Shown here: positions 28,029-41,110 of the stretch, in pieces
How the letters are laid out: each line of letters opens with the position of its first letter
Position numbering within the stretch: position 1 is the stretch's first letter
Assembly: GCA_015183035.1 (NCBI GenBank)
Contig: JACZZP010000012.1
Coordinates: forward strand, 1,426,001-1,490,000
Reading direction: 5' to 3'
DNA length: 64,000 bases
From: Meloidogyne chitwoodi
Lineage: Eukaryota; Nematoda; Chromadorea; Rhabditida; Meloidogynidae
Notes under the pieces: generated by a model
Told to the model about the DNA's origin: nothing
Database searches by the model: none
What the model saw: only the letters and a program-made list of their open reading frames with translations
Program-made: the position numbers and the translations under genes

Positions 28029-29259
28029 AAATATATTTAATTTATATTTAAATATTTTTGGGCCTTTTTTTAAATTTTTGGTAAAAAAAACTTGGTGTGC
28101 ATGAAGGTATGTATTAATATCTGATGATTTATGGGATATAAATATTATTGTGGTTTTACTTACAATAAGAGAGTAGAGGGGACAAAAATTGGGAAATATT
28201 CGAAAATTGACCTTTAAAATTGTTAGCGATTAGAAAATAAAAATTATTTTTTAGGTAATATTAAGGTAGAGAAAGAATTTTTTTTATTTATATCCAATCA
28301 AAGGGAGCATTACTTAAGTTTCTATTCAGATATATGTATATATTATATTTTTGTTCAATACACACCAAAATTAAATACTCTAATTTTTTAATTTCACTTG
28401 TCTTTTTATTTTATAATATTTTTTGTTATTATTATCATTTAATTTTACTCAAATTATTCTAAAACAGTATTTTCGCTCTTTATTTAATTTTTTAATGTTG
28501 CCATATTTTAATTTTTTTATTTTATTTAAAATTTATTTTTCTTCTTTTTTTAATTATTTAATTTAAAAATAATCTTTTCTATTTTAATTCTCTAAGTTTC
28601 TTGTGTGCATTGCTTTTTTTATCAATAAACTGCCTAATATGTACTAATCACCAAAAAAAGATATGTATTTTAATAAGATATTGGATTTAATAATAATTTC
28701 TCTTCCAAGTACAACGCAATTTTTTTAATAATTTTCTTTTATATATTGTAATTTTTTAATTGTTTTTTATGCCAAATAATAAAAATAATTTTTTTATAAA
28801 ATAATAATTCACATTTAAGTAAAATATTAATAAAATAAGTATTTTTTTATTTATTGAATAAATTTTTAAATTTAAATGTTTTTTAGATTCATTTTATAGC
28901 TTTTTGAAAGGGCTAGAATGAATATAAATTTTTGTTTTTTAAGAACAGATTTGATCACAATCCTTTTTAAAAATAACAATTTTTAAAATTTAAATAGATA
29001 AGACAGGGTTTCCGAAAAAATTTTGCACTTTAAGTACTTTTAAATATTAAGATTTGTACGTTTACTTTGATTTTAGTTGATGGGAGCTCTGAATTAAATC
29101 CAAATATTCACAGCATTAAAATATAATTATTTTAATAGAAAATAATACTATTTAAGCATTAATATATAAAGTCACAGTTATGCTTATTCTTTTATTCTAA
29201 TCACAACTATAATTTCATAATCTTCTCTACTTGTTTATAATAAATATTCTCTTCTTATA
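28029..29259. other. Intergenic region after syndecan
   Basis: Very A+T-rich; probably the syndecan 3' UTR and the promoter of the next gene. No feature seen. Confidence 0.5.
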
Positions 29260-31327
29260 ATGACTCAACGCAATGGTCAAGTTTTGCAGGCCATAGGTGA
29301 CGATGGAATTATTTACCAATGGTATAGACGTCCATACGTTCGTCGAATAAATACTACATATCAACAAGAACAACAGCAAGAACAACAAAGTTCAACCCAA
29401 AATGAAACGTCACCTATTGAAATGCTTAATCCAAAACAAACAAAACTTTCAGAATTGGGTGAAACAATTCTGGTAATATATTTTTTTAAAATAAATTTAA
29501 ACATTTTTTTTTAATTTTAAGGCTCGTTGCTTCCAGTGTATGCCAATAAATGATCGTTTCAATATGGAACATGTTTCTCGTCAATTTCGTGCAGCATCCA
29601 AAAGGAGTTGGATCATACAAAGCCATGTTATTGTCGTTCCAGAGGCTGTTTTGACGGATACGCGTTATTCTATTGATGTATGATAAAATTTTTTTTTTAA
29701 TTTTAAAAATATATACCTTTTTATATAATTAAAGGGTCGACATCTTTTCCGTATTCTTATGAAACGTTGTGCTCGTTATACAGTTGAATTGACAATACAT
29801 GCAATGGCATCTAAAGATCGAATTTTTCGTCTTCTTCATCTCAGTTATAGAATTGAGAATCTCTGTCTGGATGCATTAAGTCCAATCTGTGGTTCAGAAA
29901 TTAAAGAAATTGGTGATCGTCTTCCTTTGCTAAAATCTCTAATAATCAGAAATTGCAGAATTGTAAATTTATTTTTAAAAATAATTTTTTTTTAATTTAA
30001 TTTACATATTTTTAGCACTTCAGCTTTGTTCGACATTTTAATTCAATGCTTGAACAACTTCAACAACTTCAAGTACTTGCTATTATTGAAAACCTCAACT
30101 TTAGTAAAATAAATATTTTAATTTTTTCTTTATTTTTTATTTTTAGGATGTGAACTTGAACAATTACCTCGCAGTATTAAAATTTTTTGTTTTCGTGATA
30201 CTCAAATGGGTGATAATATTGTAACGTAAGTTAACCTTTAAAAATGATTAAAATTAATTTTTTAAAATTAATTTTAGTGTTCTTCGAAATGTTCGTCAAC
30301 GAGCACCAAATATTGTAAATATTTTTGAATAATTAAATATAAATAATTTTAAAAAATTTAAAGTCCGTTCTTTGTGTTGAATGTGGACAAGGTATTTTGG
30401 TACTCGATCAAGTTATGGCTTATGAACATTTAACAGTTCTTTGTATACCTATTACTTATGTTAATCCAGAAGATGTTGTTCCAGCTGAAATGTTTCCTGT
30501 CAATTATTTAGAACAATTAACTGCCCTTGAGTTGGGAGTAGTTAATGAAGTTGTAAGTGTTTTTTGGATTTAAATTTGTTTTTAATTATTTCTTCTTTTT
30601 TAGTTTATTCTTATGCGTATGATTCCTGAAATGTTTCCTCGTTTGGAACATCTTAGTTTTGGAATTATTGAAACTACAAAATCTAAATTTCATGAAAAAT
30701 TGGATCCAATTATTAAATTTCCTGTGCTACGTTCATTCTGTTTTGGAGTTTATCAAACTGGCAATGCTTTTGTGCGTGAGCTACTTTACAGGAAGATTGA
30801 TACAAATCCTTTATTATTTCAAGGCGAATATATAGCATTTGTGCGTAAATTGTTTGAACAAAAAAAATTGGAGGTTATTAAAAATGAAAAAATTTAATTA
30901 ATTAATTATTTTAGCATCTTCAATTAAATTTTCCACTTTCTACAGATATGACTATTGATATATTCAAACTTTGCCCTGTAAATTTTTTTTTTTTAATTTA
31001 AAATATTTTTTCTTAAAGAATATTCGTGCTCTATATTTTTATAATCGAACTGGACATATAATCAAAAATAAACAAGATGGAGATTATTTTAGTGCAAAAG
31101 AATTTAGTAGAAGATTTGGAAATCTTAAGCAGCATAAACATCCACCAAATAATGAAGCTAAAAAGATTAAAATGCTTGAAAGATTATTCAAAGGAACTAC
31201 ACTTGAAAAGGGAAATGAATGGATTGCATGCCTCGAAGAAGCAACGCCGAGTCATGTATTGAAGGAATTATTTATTCAACAACTTGGAGAAGAATATATT
31301 AATCATCCTACACAGTTAATTTTTTAA
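29260..31327 (+). CDS. F-box-like/leucine-rich protein
   Basis: Begins MTQRNGQVLQAIGDDGIIYQ and, after a Gln-rich spacer, has an F-box-like segment at about residues 65-115 (KLSELGETILARCFQCMPIN, DRFNMEHVSRQFRAASKRSW). The remainder contains irregular leucine-rich units such as RIENLCLDALSPICG, RLPLLKSLIIRNCRI, LQQLQVLAIIEN, YLEQLTALELGVVNE and FPRLEHLSFGI. F-box proteins carry substrates to SCF (SKP1-CUL1) ubiquitin ligases, with the repeats binding substrate; nematodes have very large families. The C-terminus is charged (HPPNNEAKKIKMLERLF) and ends HPTQLIF. An alternative is a plain LRR protein without SKP1 binding. Small exons around 30.0-30.4 kb are less certain. Confidence 0.72.
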
Positions 31328-32996
31328 AATTAAAATAATTAAATTTAATTATTTATTTTTATAGGCTCTTTGATATTGTGAGAAATTAATTATGTAGAAG
31401 GGAAGAAATAAAAAAGAAGGATGAAGAATAAATAAATATATAAATAAATATAATATTGTTGTATAATATAGTTTAGGTATAAGTATATATTATATGTATA
31501 ATAATTAGTTTATATTATATTAGGATAATAGGTATGTCATAAATATTTTTTATAAATAAATAAATTTATTTTTTCTTTTTTATTTGTGTTGTATTGAATA
31601 TTAGAAATAGGATCATATGTATGTTTTTTAGGATTAAATAAGTCTTATAATAGAACTACCTAAAAATATCTTTTAAGCTTTATTCATTCCAAATTAAAAT
31701 AAAATTTTAATTTAATTTTCAAAAAAATATTTTCTCTCCATTTTATTTTAATTTCCTCATTTTTATTTCTTATGAACAAACAAATTGATTTTTATTTTTA
31801 TAAATACTAAAAAAGGCAAGGGAACACGTAGAGACTAGGAAAAGGATAAAAAAAATAAGACAAGAATTGAACTTAACGGGAAAGGGATTTTAGAAGACAA
31901 AAATATATATATATATAAATGTATGTAACATGTATATTTATAGTAAAAAAGGAAAAAATTTAAAAAAAATGTAAAAGAGGAACGGAATTATAAAAAAAGA
32001 GAAAAACAACACTTTAGGTATATTATATACACTACATAGTACCACACAAAATATTTTTTCAATTTTTCTGCTTACTCAAGTGCTGCTTTCTTCTCAGACG
32101 TGAGAATTTCTTGCAAATAGATATTTATATTTTAAAATTAAAAAAATATTTTTTTTAAATTATTTTTGTGAGATAGCTGCTTAATCAAGAATTTTTTTAA
32201 GTATTTCTTTATTGTTAAAAACAAAAAATTAAAAATAGGTATTTATTAAAATAAACGAATGTTATTTTTACAAAGTAATTTAAGCTATTTTTCAAAGGTT
32301 AAAATAAAAATAAATGTCTTGGCACTTAAATTAAATTTATTTTTAAATTTCACCTAACATAAGATGGCCATTTTTTTTTGTTTTTCTAGAGGAAAGGGGG
32401 ACAGGGTTATTATTAATTATTTTAAGAAATTAAAGTTTTTATAGGTATTATATAAATATTTTTTAATCATTTCATAATAAAAAAGTTTAAAATGTAAAAA
32501 AAATTTTTTCAATTTATTTTATTCAAGTTTCCTTTATTTTTCTCTTTTTTCTGCTCATCTGTTTCATTTCCCCAATATATGTCGCAGAATTACCCAAAAA
32601 AAGTATTTTTATATTGACAGGGTTATTTTGACTAGTCTTTTTTATAAAATAAAAATGGAAGGGTATCTTTTGTTATTTATTTATTTTATTTTTTATATTT
32701 TCTCTTTAAATGTCTAAAGACATTTTTTGGTTAAAGAAAGGAAAAGCCATTTTAAGAAATTTTTTTTATAAATTTGAAAGATTTTTAATTTTTTTTAATA
32801 AATTTAATAATTTTTAATTATAAAAATTTTTGTTTTTTAATTAAAAAGAAAATTAAATTAAAAGTTTATCAAAAAAATTATCTAGGGAATTGTGTAATAT
32901 TTTAAAAATTATTAAATTATATAAATAAATATAATCATTTATTTGCCTTAAAAATTTTTTAAAATTCAAGTTTGTGTATTTTTATAAACTTTTTTT
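31328..32996. other. A+T-rich intergenic region
   Basis: No supported gene. Runs of T and A and short TA repeats only. Confidence 0.5.
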
Positions 32997-33386
32997 GGTT
33001 CTTTTCCGTTATGCCACACCCCCCATTTCGGTGCCAAAGTGAGGTGTCATTCGAAAGAGCTCGGCGAGCTGAGTCGAACTAGCTCTAAACGAAGTCGGAC
33101 TAACGAATCTGAGCCGGAATACAGACCTCCGAAAATCGAAAAACCATAGAGGGGACCAAGCTCTTCTAAGTGATTACCGCGGCTGCTACTAAATTATTTT
33201 CACTGAATTAATTATTTTGTTGTAATTCTAGCCGTAGATTAACGCATGTACCAAAAGCCAACGAGAGATGGGCTCCTAAATGAAGAAGTGATAAAACACT
33301 CCCAATAGGTCCAAGTTTGACGTGTTTCCAACAAGCCACCTCACTTTGGCACCGAAATGGGGGGTGTGGCATAACGGAAAAGAACC
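32997..33386. mobile_element. 390-bp foldback element with about 50-bp perfect arms
   Basis: The ends are GGTTCTTTTCCGTTATGCCA on the left and its inverse TGGCATAACGGAAAAGAACC on the right, continuing perfectly through CACCCCCCATTTCGGTGCC and AAAGTGAGGTG. The centre has ATCGAAAAACCATAGA and GATTACCGCGGCTGCT, shared with the element at 12912-13353. No transposase is present. The perfect arms suggest a recent insertion. Confidence 0.9.
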
Positions 33387-34456
33387 CTTTTTTTTATTTT
33401 AATTTTAAAATTAAATTAAAAATCAATTTAATTACCTAAAATAACTTTTCAATAAATTTTGTCTTTTCTTAATATTAAAAAAATAAATCCTCTTTTTAAA
33501 AAAAAGAAATAAAAATAATTATGTAATTGTACATATTTAATTTATTTCTTTTATTATTTATTTATTTTTAATTTTTTAATAACAATAAATTATTTAAAAA
33601 TTTAATTTTAATAATTACTTAAAAATAACTTAATTTTTTTCTTTTTTAAAAATATATTACCTTTCGTTTTTTTATTTAAAAATTTTCCACTCATCTTTTT
33701 TAATTTCCCATTATCCAAAAACGAAAAAAAAAATTTTAAGAGTAATACAAGTAAATGGTATAAATATAAATATTGGGTGAAAAAAGGAAAGAAAGACAAG
33801 AGTCAATAACATTTAATGAAAAGAGAAGAGAGAGAGTTATATTTTAATTTTTGTATATTCTTTTTTTTTTTGTAGAAATCGATCGGTTAAACAAAATTTT
33901 ATTTTATTTTTAATTATAAAAAAATATTAATTAATTTTTAATTTAGATATATATTTAGTGTGTAATATATGTAATTTATTAATTTCTACTAAATATTATT
34001 TTTTGAGAATATACAAATTTTGTTGGGCAATTTAACAACTTTTTTTATTTTATTCTTCAGTGCCTTTTGAACTGTTATATTTTTAATTATATTTAATTTC
34101 TTTTAAATTACTACTACTTTTTAATTATAAAAACAACAAGTTTAAGTAATTATTTTTAAAAATAAAATTTTAATTATTTATAATTATTAAATAAAAAAAC
34201 TCTTTTTAAAATTATTTATCAATAAAAAGATTGATAAAAGTTTTTGAAATAAAAATTAAAAAAATTAAAAAAATTAAATTATTGTTATTTATTTTATCAT
34301 TCAAAGAATAAAAATTTTATTTTATTTTTAGAGGTCAAAAAACAAAATAAATATTTTTTATTTAAGAAAAATAAAAGAATATTTTAAACTTGTTTATTTT
34401 TTTAAATTTAAAATTAATTATTATTTAATAATTTATAAATTTCTTATTTTTTTAGA
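33387..34456. other. A+T-rich non-coding region
   Basis: Nothing supported. A 63-codon minus frame at 33608-33799 is low complexity and is not called. Confidence 0.45.
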
Positions 34457-34652
34457 TTTTACAAAATTATATTTTCTTCATGGAAAAATCAAAAAATAAT
34501 CAAAATAATAATACAACAAAATTAGTAAATGCATTGGCAACATTATTACCCCCATTATTTCTTGAAGCAAGAATTTTTAGTGGTGGAAAACAAATTGAAT
34601 TGGTTACACAATTGGGGTTATCAATTCCTGCAACACAAAATATGGATATTGC
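34457..34652 (+). CDS. Orphan internal exon of a conserved-looking protein
   Basis: The segment lies between a good acceptor (TTTTTTTTAG) and a donor (TTTA|GTAAAT) and is open in one phase. It reads NALATLLPPLFLEARIFSGG, KQIELVTQLGLSIPATQN and MDIAIF. Codon choice and composition look coding and unlike the surrounding DNA. I find no neighbouring exon that continues it in either direction, so it is either one exon of a gene with long introns, a fragment, or an N-terminal exon of the gene at 35927. No function is assigned. Confidence 0.45.
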
Positions 34653-35926
34653 TATATTTAGTAAATTATTTATTTTTTTATTTTTTAAATTTAAATATTT
34701 TTGGGTGGAATTAAAAAAAGTTTTTTTTAATATATTTTTTCCCTTTTTATTATTTTAAAATTAATTTTATTATTTTTTCATTTTAAAAAAAATAATTTAA
34801 TATCATTATTATTATATTTATTATATATTTTCATTGTGTCAATCAGAGCTTTTGTTTTATCCAACTTCCGTTTTTTTAATTTACCTCATTTAAACATTCT
34901 AAATTTTTTTCTCTAATTCTTTTAAATATTATTTATTTATTTTTCTTTTAACAAAATCAACTGACCAAATAAATAAATAAATAAAATAGCAAAATAAATC
35001 CAATCCATCAGTTTGTGAAAAAAAAGAGGAAATTTTAAAAAGCCAAATGGTTTTTTATTTTCGGAAGGAAAAAATAAATGAATGAAAAGAGAATTTTTGA
35101 TTGAGGAAAATAAATAAATAAATATAATTTAGTTAAATAATAAGAGAAGAATTTATTTTAAAAATATATTTATTAAATGATTTTATTGCAACCTTTTTAT
35201 TTATATTTTAGCTAATTTTTCTTTTATTTTTTCAACTAAATATATTAACCTAATTTTCTAATTTATTTTAAAATATTTTTATAATTATTTTTTAATTAAA
35301 TCACTTTTTTAAATAAATAAATTCAAGAGTTTTCTCATTAAAATATTTTTTTAATTTTTTTTACTTCTAATGATTTATTTTTTAATTTATTAAAAATGTT
35401 AAACTGTTCCTAATATTTAACCAAAATAAAAAAAATACTCAAAATCTCCTACTTTTTAATATTTTTTAAAATTAATTTAGACACTTTACTTTTATTTTAT
35501 TTATAAAATAATTTGATCTTTTAAATTATTAAAAAATATTATTATTTTTCTGTTCTTTTAAATTTATAAGCAAAAATTCTTTTTTAAATTAACAATTGGC
35601 GCATATCTTTTTTTTTACTTTAAAAATTTTGAGGAAAAAGGAGACAAATATTAAATTATTTTTTAATAAAGTTTAATCTTTTAGTAATTGAGAACAAACT
35701 TTTTTTTTTTAAAATATTTGTCATCAACAAAATTTTAAAATATTAAATTTTGCTGTTCCTCATCCTCTATATTTTCTTTTAAAAAATAACTAAGATATCT
35801 AAAAATTTAAAAACCTCAATATTTTAAGGATTATATCTATGTTATAGTAATTAATATTTTCATTCTAAACTTAAAATATTTTATTATAAAGATGTAGTAA
35901 ATAAATAAATAATTTTAAAAATAATA
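34653..35926. other. A+T-rich region, possible long intron
   Basis: No open frame worth calling. If the exon at 34457 belongs to the downstream gene, this is an unusually long intron for this window. Confidence 0.4.
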
Positions 35927-38611
35927 ATGAATTTTGGTGGTTGTAGTATTGTTCATTGGGTATTTCATTCCTTTACATCATGGACAAAGAATTTAATTTG
36001 TTTTTTATCCAAAATATCATTTAATGAAAATTTTTGTTATTTTCGATACGGAACTACTAGACTTGGAATTAAAGGTGTAAAAAACTTTGAAAAAATAATT
36101 TAAAATTAAAATATTAAATTTTATTTTAATTATTAGCTCGTACAAGTGGTGCAGCATTTGCCGTTGGTATTGGGTCTTTTGTTGCTTATAAAATGCTTTG
36201 TCGTCTAATAAAGTCAAATAATATATGGACAGCTTTGGAACATTTAAGCCCTTTAGATGAAGAACAAAAATATCAAAGGGCAAGTGTTAGCAACAATATA
36301 GAGACTGTTGTCTTAGCTGAGGTTTTTTTTAAATTTATGTAAATATATTTGTTTTTTCTAAAATTTTAGGGATTTTATGCTGTTCGTTTAGGAGGTGAAA
36401 ATGATTTACTTCGTCGATTAGACGAATTTTTATCCACAACAACAACAACTGAAGCAGAGGAAAGAAAACAACGAGTTGCTGTTGTTCAGGTTTTTATTTT
36501 TAATAAATAATATCTCTTGATAATTAACTCTTTTTTTATCATTAAATAAAATAATAAATAAATACCTTTTTATTAATTCCTTAAGGTTCGTCAGGCAAAT
36601 GCTCTACGGAGATTGTTCCGTCAAAATCAACATTTAAACAAAACAGGGATTTCTTCAATTGATCAACAAATAAATTTTAATGAAAAACAAAAAATGGATG
36701 CAATAGCTAGTAGAGGAGATATTGTTAATTATGGTATTGATGATTTAATAATTAAAAGGAGATTGGAAATAATAGATGATTTTGAAGAAGATGATGATGA
36801 TATTAAAAGTAATTTAAGGTTAGAAAATTAATTTTAAATTTAAAAAAAAACTTAAAATATTTACTAATTAATTCCAATAATATATCAAATATATATTTAA
36901 TTATTATTTTTAATTTTTACACAGTGATTGTCAAATATCTTGTAATACTTCTGCCTCTCGAGCAGAACAAAATAATAATAATAATAATTTCTCTATTAAT
37001 TGTTCATCTTCTTCTTACAAAACAAATAATTCAAATAAATCAGTATCTCTTCATTTAAATTGTGAAAATGAACTTTTTTGGGAAGATGAATTTTGTAATA
37101 ATGAAGGAAAAAGGAGAGAAGAAGAAATTGAAGAAGATATTTATGATGAAGGTATTTTGAGAGAAAATATATTATTTATTTAATTTTTAAGGTCTTTTTC
37201 TTTTCCGAGAACGTGAAGGAAGTCTTGGCGGTCTTTCTCAACTTTCTGCGATGAAAAATTTGGAAAAAATGTTTTCAAATGATTGGTTAAATAAAAATAT
37301 TAATGAAGAGGAAATTGAAGAAGATATTAATGATAATAATAGTTTACTACTTGATAATGCTTTAAATAATGTAAGAAAAATATTTTTTATTTTTTAATTA
37401 AATAAAATACACCAACAACTTGAAGAGATTAGAAAAAAAAGATTCCCTTTCCTTTAAATATAGAATTTTCTTTTTTATTAATAATAAACATTTCCTTCAG
37501 ATAAAAAAACCTATAAAATATATTATTTAAAATTTAATTTTTTAAATTTAATCTTTTTAAGTTACGTGAAATGTCTTCTCTTGATGATGTAGCTAATACT
37601 TCAGCTTCTTCCCTTCTTAATAATACTACATTAACAGAACAAGTATTAGATGATTACCCTTCTTTTCATAAAGAGCCTAGACTTTCCTTTACTGCTTATA
37701 AAATTGTTTTGCAAAAGTAAATATATTTAATATATTTTTTAATTCTTTTAAAAATTAATAGTGAATTGTCTGAATCTTCTTCCTCACTTTGCGGTGGAAG
37801 TACTCGTTCAAATAAATTTGGTCGTTATTGTTGTCCGTCCTCACCACATAGACAACAAAGAAAAATATTAGATAATGCTTCTACTATAAGTACTTCACAA
37901 GGGTAAATTATTTAAATAAATTAATTTTTATTTTATTTAATACGTATTTTTGAAATATAAATGAGTTTATTATATTATAATATTAAAAAATAAATAAATA
38001 TATATATTTATAGTTTATGGGAATTAACTAATAATGGCACAAATTCTCGTTTAATGTCTGAGAAGCAATGCTTAAAAATTTATGAAAGAAAAGATAGAAG
38101 TAATAATAATAGCAATTCAACTGGTTTAATGGTTGATAGTATAATAAGTATTAATTCTCATGCTTCTTCCTTGGGAATATCTTCTCAAATGTATTTATTT
38201 AATTAATTAATTAATTATTTTTTTAAAAAGACAAATACCTAATTCTGGAATGACTGACTCAGCAATTGGAACAGATTTTCAATCTAGTGCTGATGATGAT
38301 GATTGGAAAGAACAAATTATTGAAGAAGGAGAAATTGTTGATAATAATACAGGAATTACTCAATTAAAAAATAAAAGTGGAGTTTTTAGGTAAAATTTAA
38401 AAAATAAATAAAAAATAATAAAAATTTAATTTCTAGAAGGTTTGGAGGAGATTTAGATTCATCTAAAGGAATTATTACAATTATTAATAAACCTCTTTCT
38501 AAAATAAATGAATCAAATACAACAACACCAGTAAAAGTTTTAAAAACAAAAAAATCAAATTTATCTTCTTCAACAATTAGTGGATCAGAATCAAGTTTAG
38601 AATGGTTTTAA
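35927..38611 (+). CDS. Acidic, Ser/Asn-rich membrane-associated protein
   Basis: I do not recognise a family. About ten exons chain in phase from MNFGGCSIVHWVFHSFTSW to ESSLEWF and TAA 38609-38611. Near residues 50-75 a hydrophobic stretch (SGAAFAVGIGSFVAYKML) could be a membrane helix. A helical segment follows (WTALEHLSPLDEEQKYQRAS, VLAEGFYAVRLGGENDLLRR, LDEFLSTTTTTEAEERKQR and VRQANALRRLFRQNQHL). The remainder is acidic and disordered (DDFEEDDDDIKS, EEEIEEDIYDEGLFLFRERE, DDDDWKEQIIEEGEIVDNN). A protein with this plan, an N-terminal anchor and an acidic tail with short helical motifs, could tether factors at an organelle membrane; that is inference. The true start may lie upstream. Confidence 0.65.
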
Positions 38612-39343
38612 TAAAATAATATAATATTAAAAAAAAATAATTTAAATAATAAAGCCTTTTATCTTTTGTGCCTTTTCCCTTACCAAATAATAACATAAGA
38701 CTATACCTATATATAATCGTGTAACAATTTGACCTTTTTGTGCAACAATTATTTTTTGTTTTATTTTTTATTGTTTATTTTGTGATTAAATATTTTAGTA
38801 TTTTATATAATTAATTTAAATATAAATAAAAATACTATCTATTATAGCTTTGAATGGATAAGAGTTTAGTTAAGATTAAAATGCTACTATCTTTATCTGT
38901 TTTTTCAAGTCTCTTTCTCGAGATATACTTTATTCAAACTTATTTTTTAAATGTTAAGTCTGGATATATGACAAATTAAAATGTAACAAATTAGAAACAT
39001 ATTATTATATTGAACAATTAAAAAATTGTTGAGCTAGTCAAAAAATTATTTTATTTTATTCTATTTACTATTAAAAAATAGATTACAAAAATAAATAAAT
39101 AAATAAATACAATTACTAAATTATGGCCGCTAATTTTAGTTTTTTAACAACCTATATTTTGACTTTTTTTATAATAAAAACGACGAAAAATAAGTCGTTC
39201 CAAAATATTTTTATAAAGATTAAATAATTTAAAAGTCAATATCTTATTTTTAATTAATTAATTGATAAGCGGTGGTTTGTTTATATTTTGTAGTATAATA
39301 ATTTAGTGGAAGAGAAAATTGAGTTTTAGTGTTTTTAAAAGGG
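38612..39343. other. Non-coding flank before TATA module B
   Basis: A+T-rich. Its right part (about 39285-39343) contains TTAGTGGAAGAGAAAATTGAG, then a spacer TTTTTAAAAGG matching the one before TATA module A, so it may be a decayed copy of the upstream element. Confidence 0.4.
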
Positions 39344-39371
39344 ATACTATATAAACCGCGTATTTTAACAG
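39344..39371 (+). promoter_or_regulatory. TATA module B
   Basis: GATACTATATAAACCGCG followed by TATTTTA and ACAGTC. TATATAAA is at 39348-39355; the A of the initiator-like CAGTC lies 22 bp after the start of the TATA box. An ATG (ATGTCCAGAGCTACG) starts at 39376 and opens a 40-codon frame that runs into the minisatellite. Confidence 0.55.
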
Positions 39372-39375
39372 TCTT

Positions 39376-39660
39376 ATGTCCAGAGCTACGTCAACAAACG
39401 TCTATGAGCAGCGCCGCCAACGACTACGAGCAACGCCGACGACAACGAGCACCTCCAACGGTATTGCTTCTATGAGCAGACGTTCTGGAGCTACGCCAAC
39501 GGTGGTGGTTCTAGTAACTTTGTTATAGGAGCTACGCCAACGGTGGTGGTTCTAGTAACTTATGTTATAGGAGCTACGCCAACGGTGGTGGTTCTAGTAA
39601 CTTTGTTATAGGAGCTACGCCAACGGTGGTGGTTCTAGTAACTTATGTTATAGGAGCAAT
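39376..39660 (+). repeat. About 42-bp minisatellite B with leader ORF
   Basis: The leader (MSRATSTNVYEQRRQRLR) shares the words NVYEQR/ERQR with minisatellite A. Four units of 41-42 bp (GGAGCTACGCCAACGGTGG, then TGGTTCTAGTAACTT and TGTTATA) follow. Units alternate between ACTTTG and ACTTATG, so the frame shifts by one base from unit to unit. The last unit runs directly into kinase-derived sequence (GGAGCAATGTTGCTTGG). Confidence 0.85.
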
Positions 39661-40790
39661 GTTGCTTGGAAAACCGATAGATGATCTCCGGATGCAGCAA
39701 AGCGCAGGTTTTCAGCCGTCACCACTCTTCGGATTGGTATTCAATTTATTTGAGTAAGAAAATTTTAGTAAATAAATGTCAAATAATAATTATTATACTT
39801 TAAGGCCTTTTGCAGTCTCCATAAAGTGGATTCATTCATCGCGATGTGAAACCAGCAAATATCGCTGCAGGTCACAAGCGGCCAGATCTCATCTACCTCT
39901 TTGACTTTGGGTTAGCGCGCTTCATTTACACAGACGAGGACAAATTAATGCTGAGACCGCGTCGCAAGAAGGTGAAAATGAAACATTTCGTCCAAAAATT
40001 TCTTTATCTTCGCTTATTCTTTCAGATCCAGTTCCGTGGGACCTATCGCTACTGTTCGTTGAATGCGCAAAAGTGCATGGACCAAGGTCGAGTGGATGAT
40101 TTTGAAGTGTTTTGGTGTGTAATACTTATTTTTGAATGTAAAATTTTTTTGTAGTATACATTGATTGAATGCCGAAAGCGGAAGTTGCCTTGGACTGGAA
40201 TCAAACCAAAGGAATGCCAGTAAAAGAAGGAGATCATTACTAGCGCCGAGTTGCTTGAGGTAAATTATCCTTTTTTATCAAACAAATTTTGTAATATTAG
40301 GAATGTCCGCCTTCCTTCTCTCGTATCATGGAGAATTTGCGCCCACTTGGATTCGCTGATGAGTCCAAATAACGGTTCTCTCATTCAGTGGCTTACTGAA
40401 GATTTGCAAGCGGACTCAGAAAGCAGCAATAGTTTTGAATGGCAGCGTGCCGGTCAGTCAGTCGCTCGTGTTAAGAATGTCGAGGTAAATGGGTGATACG
40501 GAGGCAAGTTTTTCAGAGATGTTTGTGTGACTTTTAAATTTGAATAATTTTCAGGTAAAATCCGAAACTGCGCAGACAGATGTCAGTCCTTCACTACATT
40601 GGCTGTTTCAGACGAAGAAGATGGGAGCACAGTTGAATACGATGACACCATTGAGAACATGCCACCTGAAAAAAAATATGAATATAGATGCGATCAAAGC
40701 AAAGCAGCAGGAGGTAGCGGCAGAGAAGGAGATGACGGCCAAACCTCCAGAAGATAACAAGAAACCTTCAGAAGATGCCAAGAAATAATA
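39659..40790 (+). pseudogene. Casein-kinase-1/TTBK-like pseudogene lacking the N-lobe
   Basis: The remnant starts inside the kinase: MLLGKPIDDLRMQQSAGF corresponds to the hinge region (LLGxSLxDL). Next come FIHRDVKPANIAAG (catalytic loop HRD), YLFDFGLARFI (DFG), FRGTYRYCSLNA (activation segment), DDFEVFWC and ECRKRKLPWTGIKPKE, then ECPPSFSRIMENLRPLGF. These motifs are in the right order for the worm-expanded CK1/tau-tubulin-kinase family. It is broken: the HKV...FIHRD join needs a one-base frameshift, stops interrupt the frame after GIKPKECQ and after GFADESK, and the ATP-binding lobe is absent, its place taken by minisatellite B. Part of the 3' end (40540-40788) is still open but has no recognisable domain. 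Confidence 0.8.
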
Positions 40791-41110
40791 TAAAGATTAT
40801 TGCTATCAGTGTTCTCCTGACCGGGTTTCGGTCATGATCAAAAGTGACCTGACCTTGACTGATCTGACCCTCTGGTCAGGTAATTTTGATGACCGAAAAA
40901 AGGCCAGTCAGAATACTGAGTACTATCACATTTCCTTTTTGTATTGTGTCGTAACTATTTATTTGTATTATAATTGTAGGAAAATGAAATTTGTATTGAA
41001 AAAGTGAATAGGGTTTCGATGATTTGGTTGATCCCGTTTTGAATGGCAGTGGGAGATGACGACAAAACTCTAGATGATGCCAAGAAATGATATAAAGATT
41101 ATTACTATAA
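40771..41110 (+). repeat. Local duplication of pseudogene 3' sequence
   Basis: GATGCCAAGAAATAATATAA at about 40775 recurs as GATGCCAAGAAATGATATAA at about 41073, each followed by AGATTATT. The hairpin at 40817-40912 lies between the copies, which suggests a duplication around that insertion. A further TCATACATCATACTC repeat follows near 41.18-41.28 kb. Confidence 0.55.
40817..40912. repeat. 96-bp inverted repeat (hairpin)
   Basis: GGTCATGATCAAAAGTGACC on the left pairs with GGTAATTTTGATGACCGAAA on the right; the ends are GACCGGG and GCCAGTC. It lies just 3' of the kinase pseudogene and is probably a small foldback element. Confidence 0.65.
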
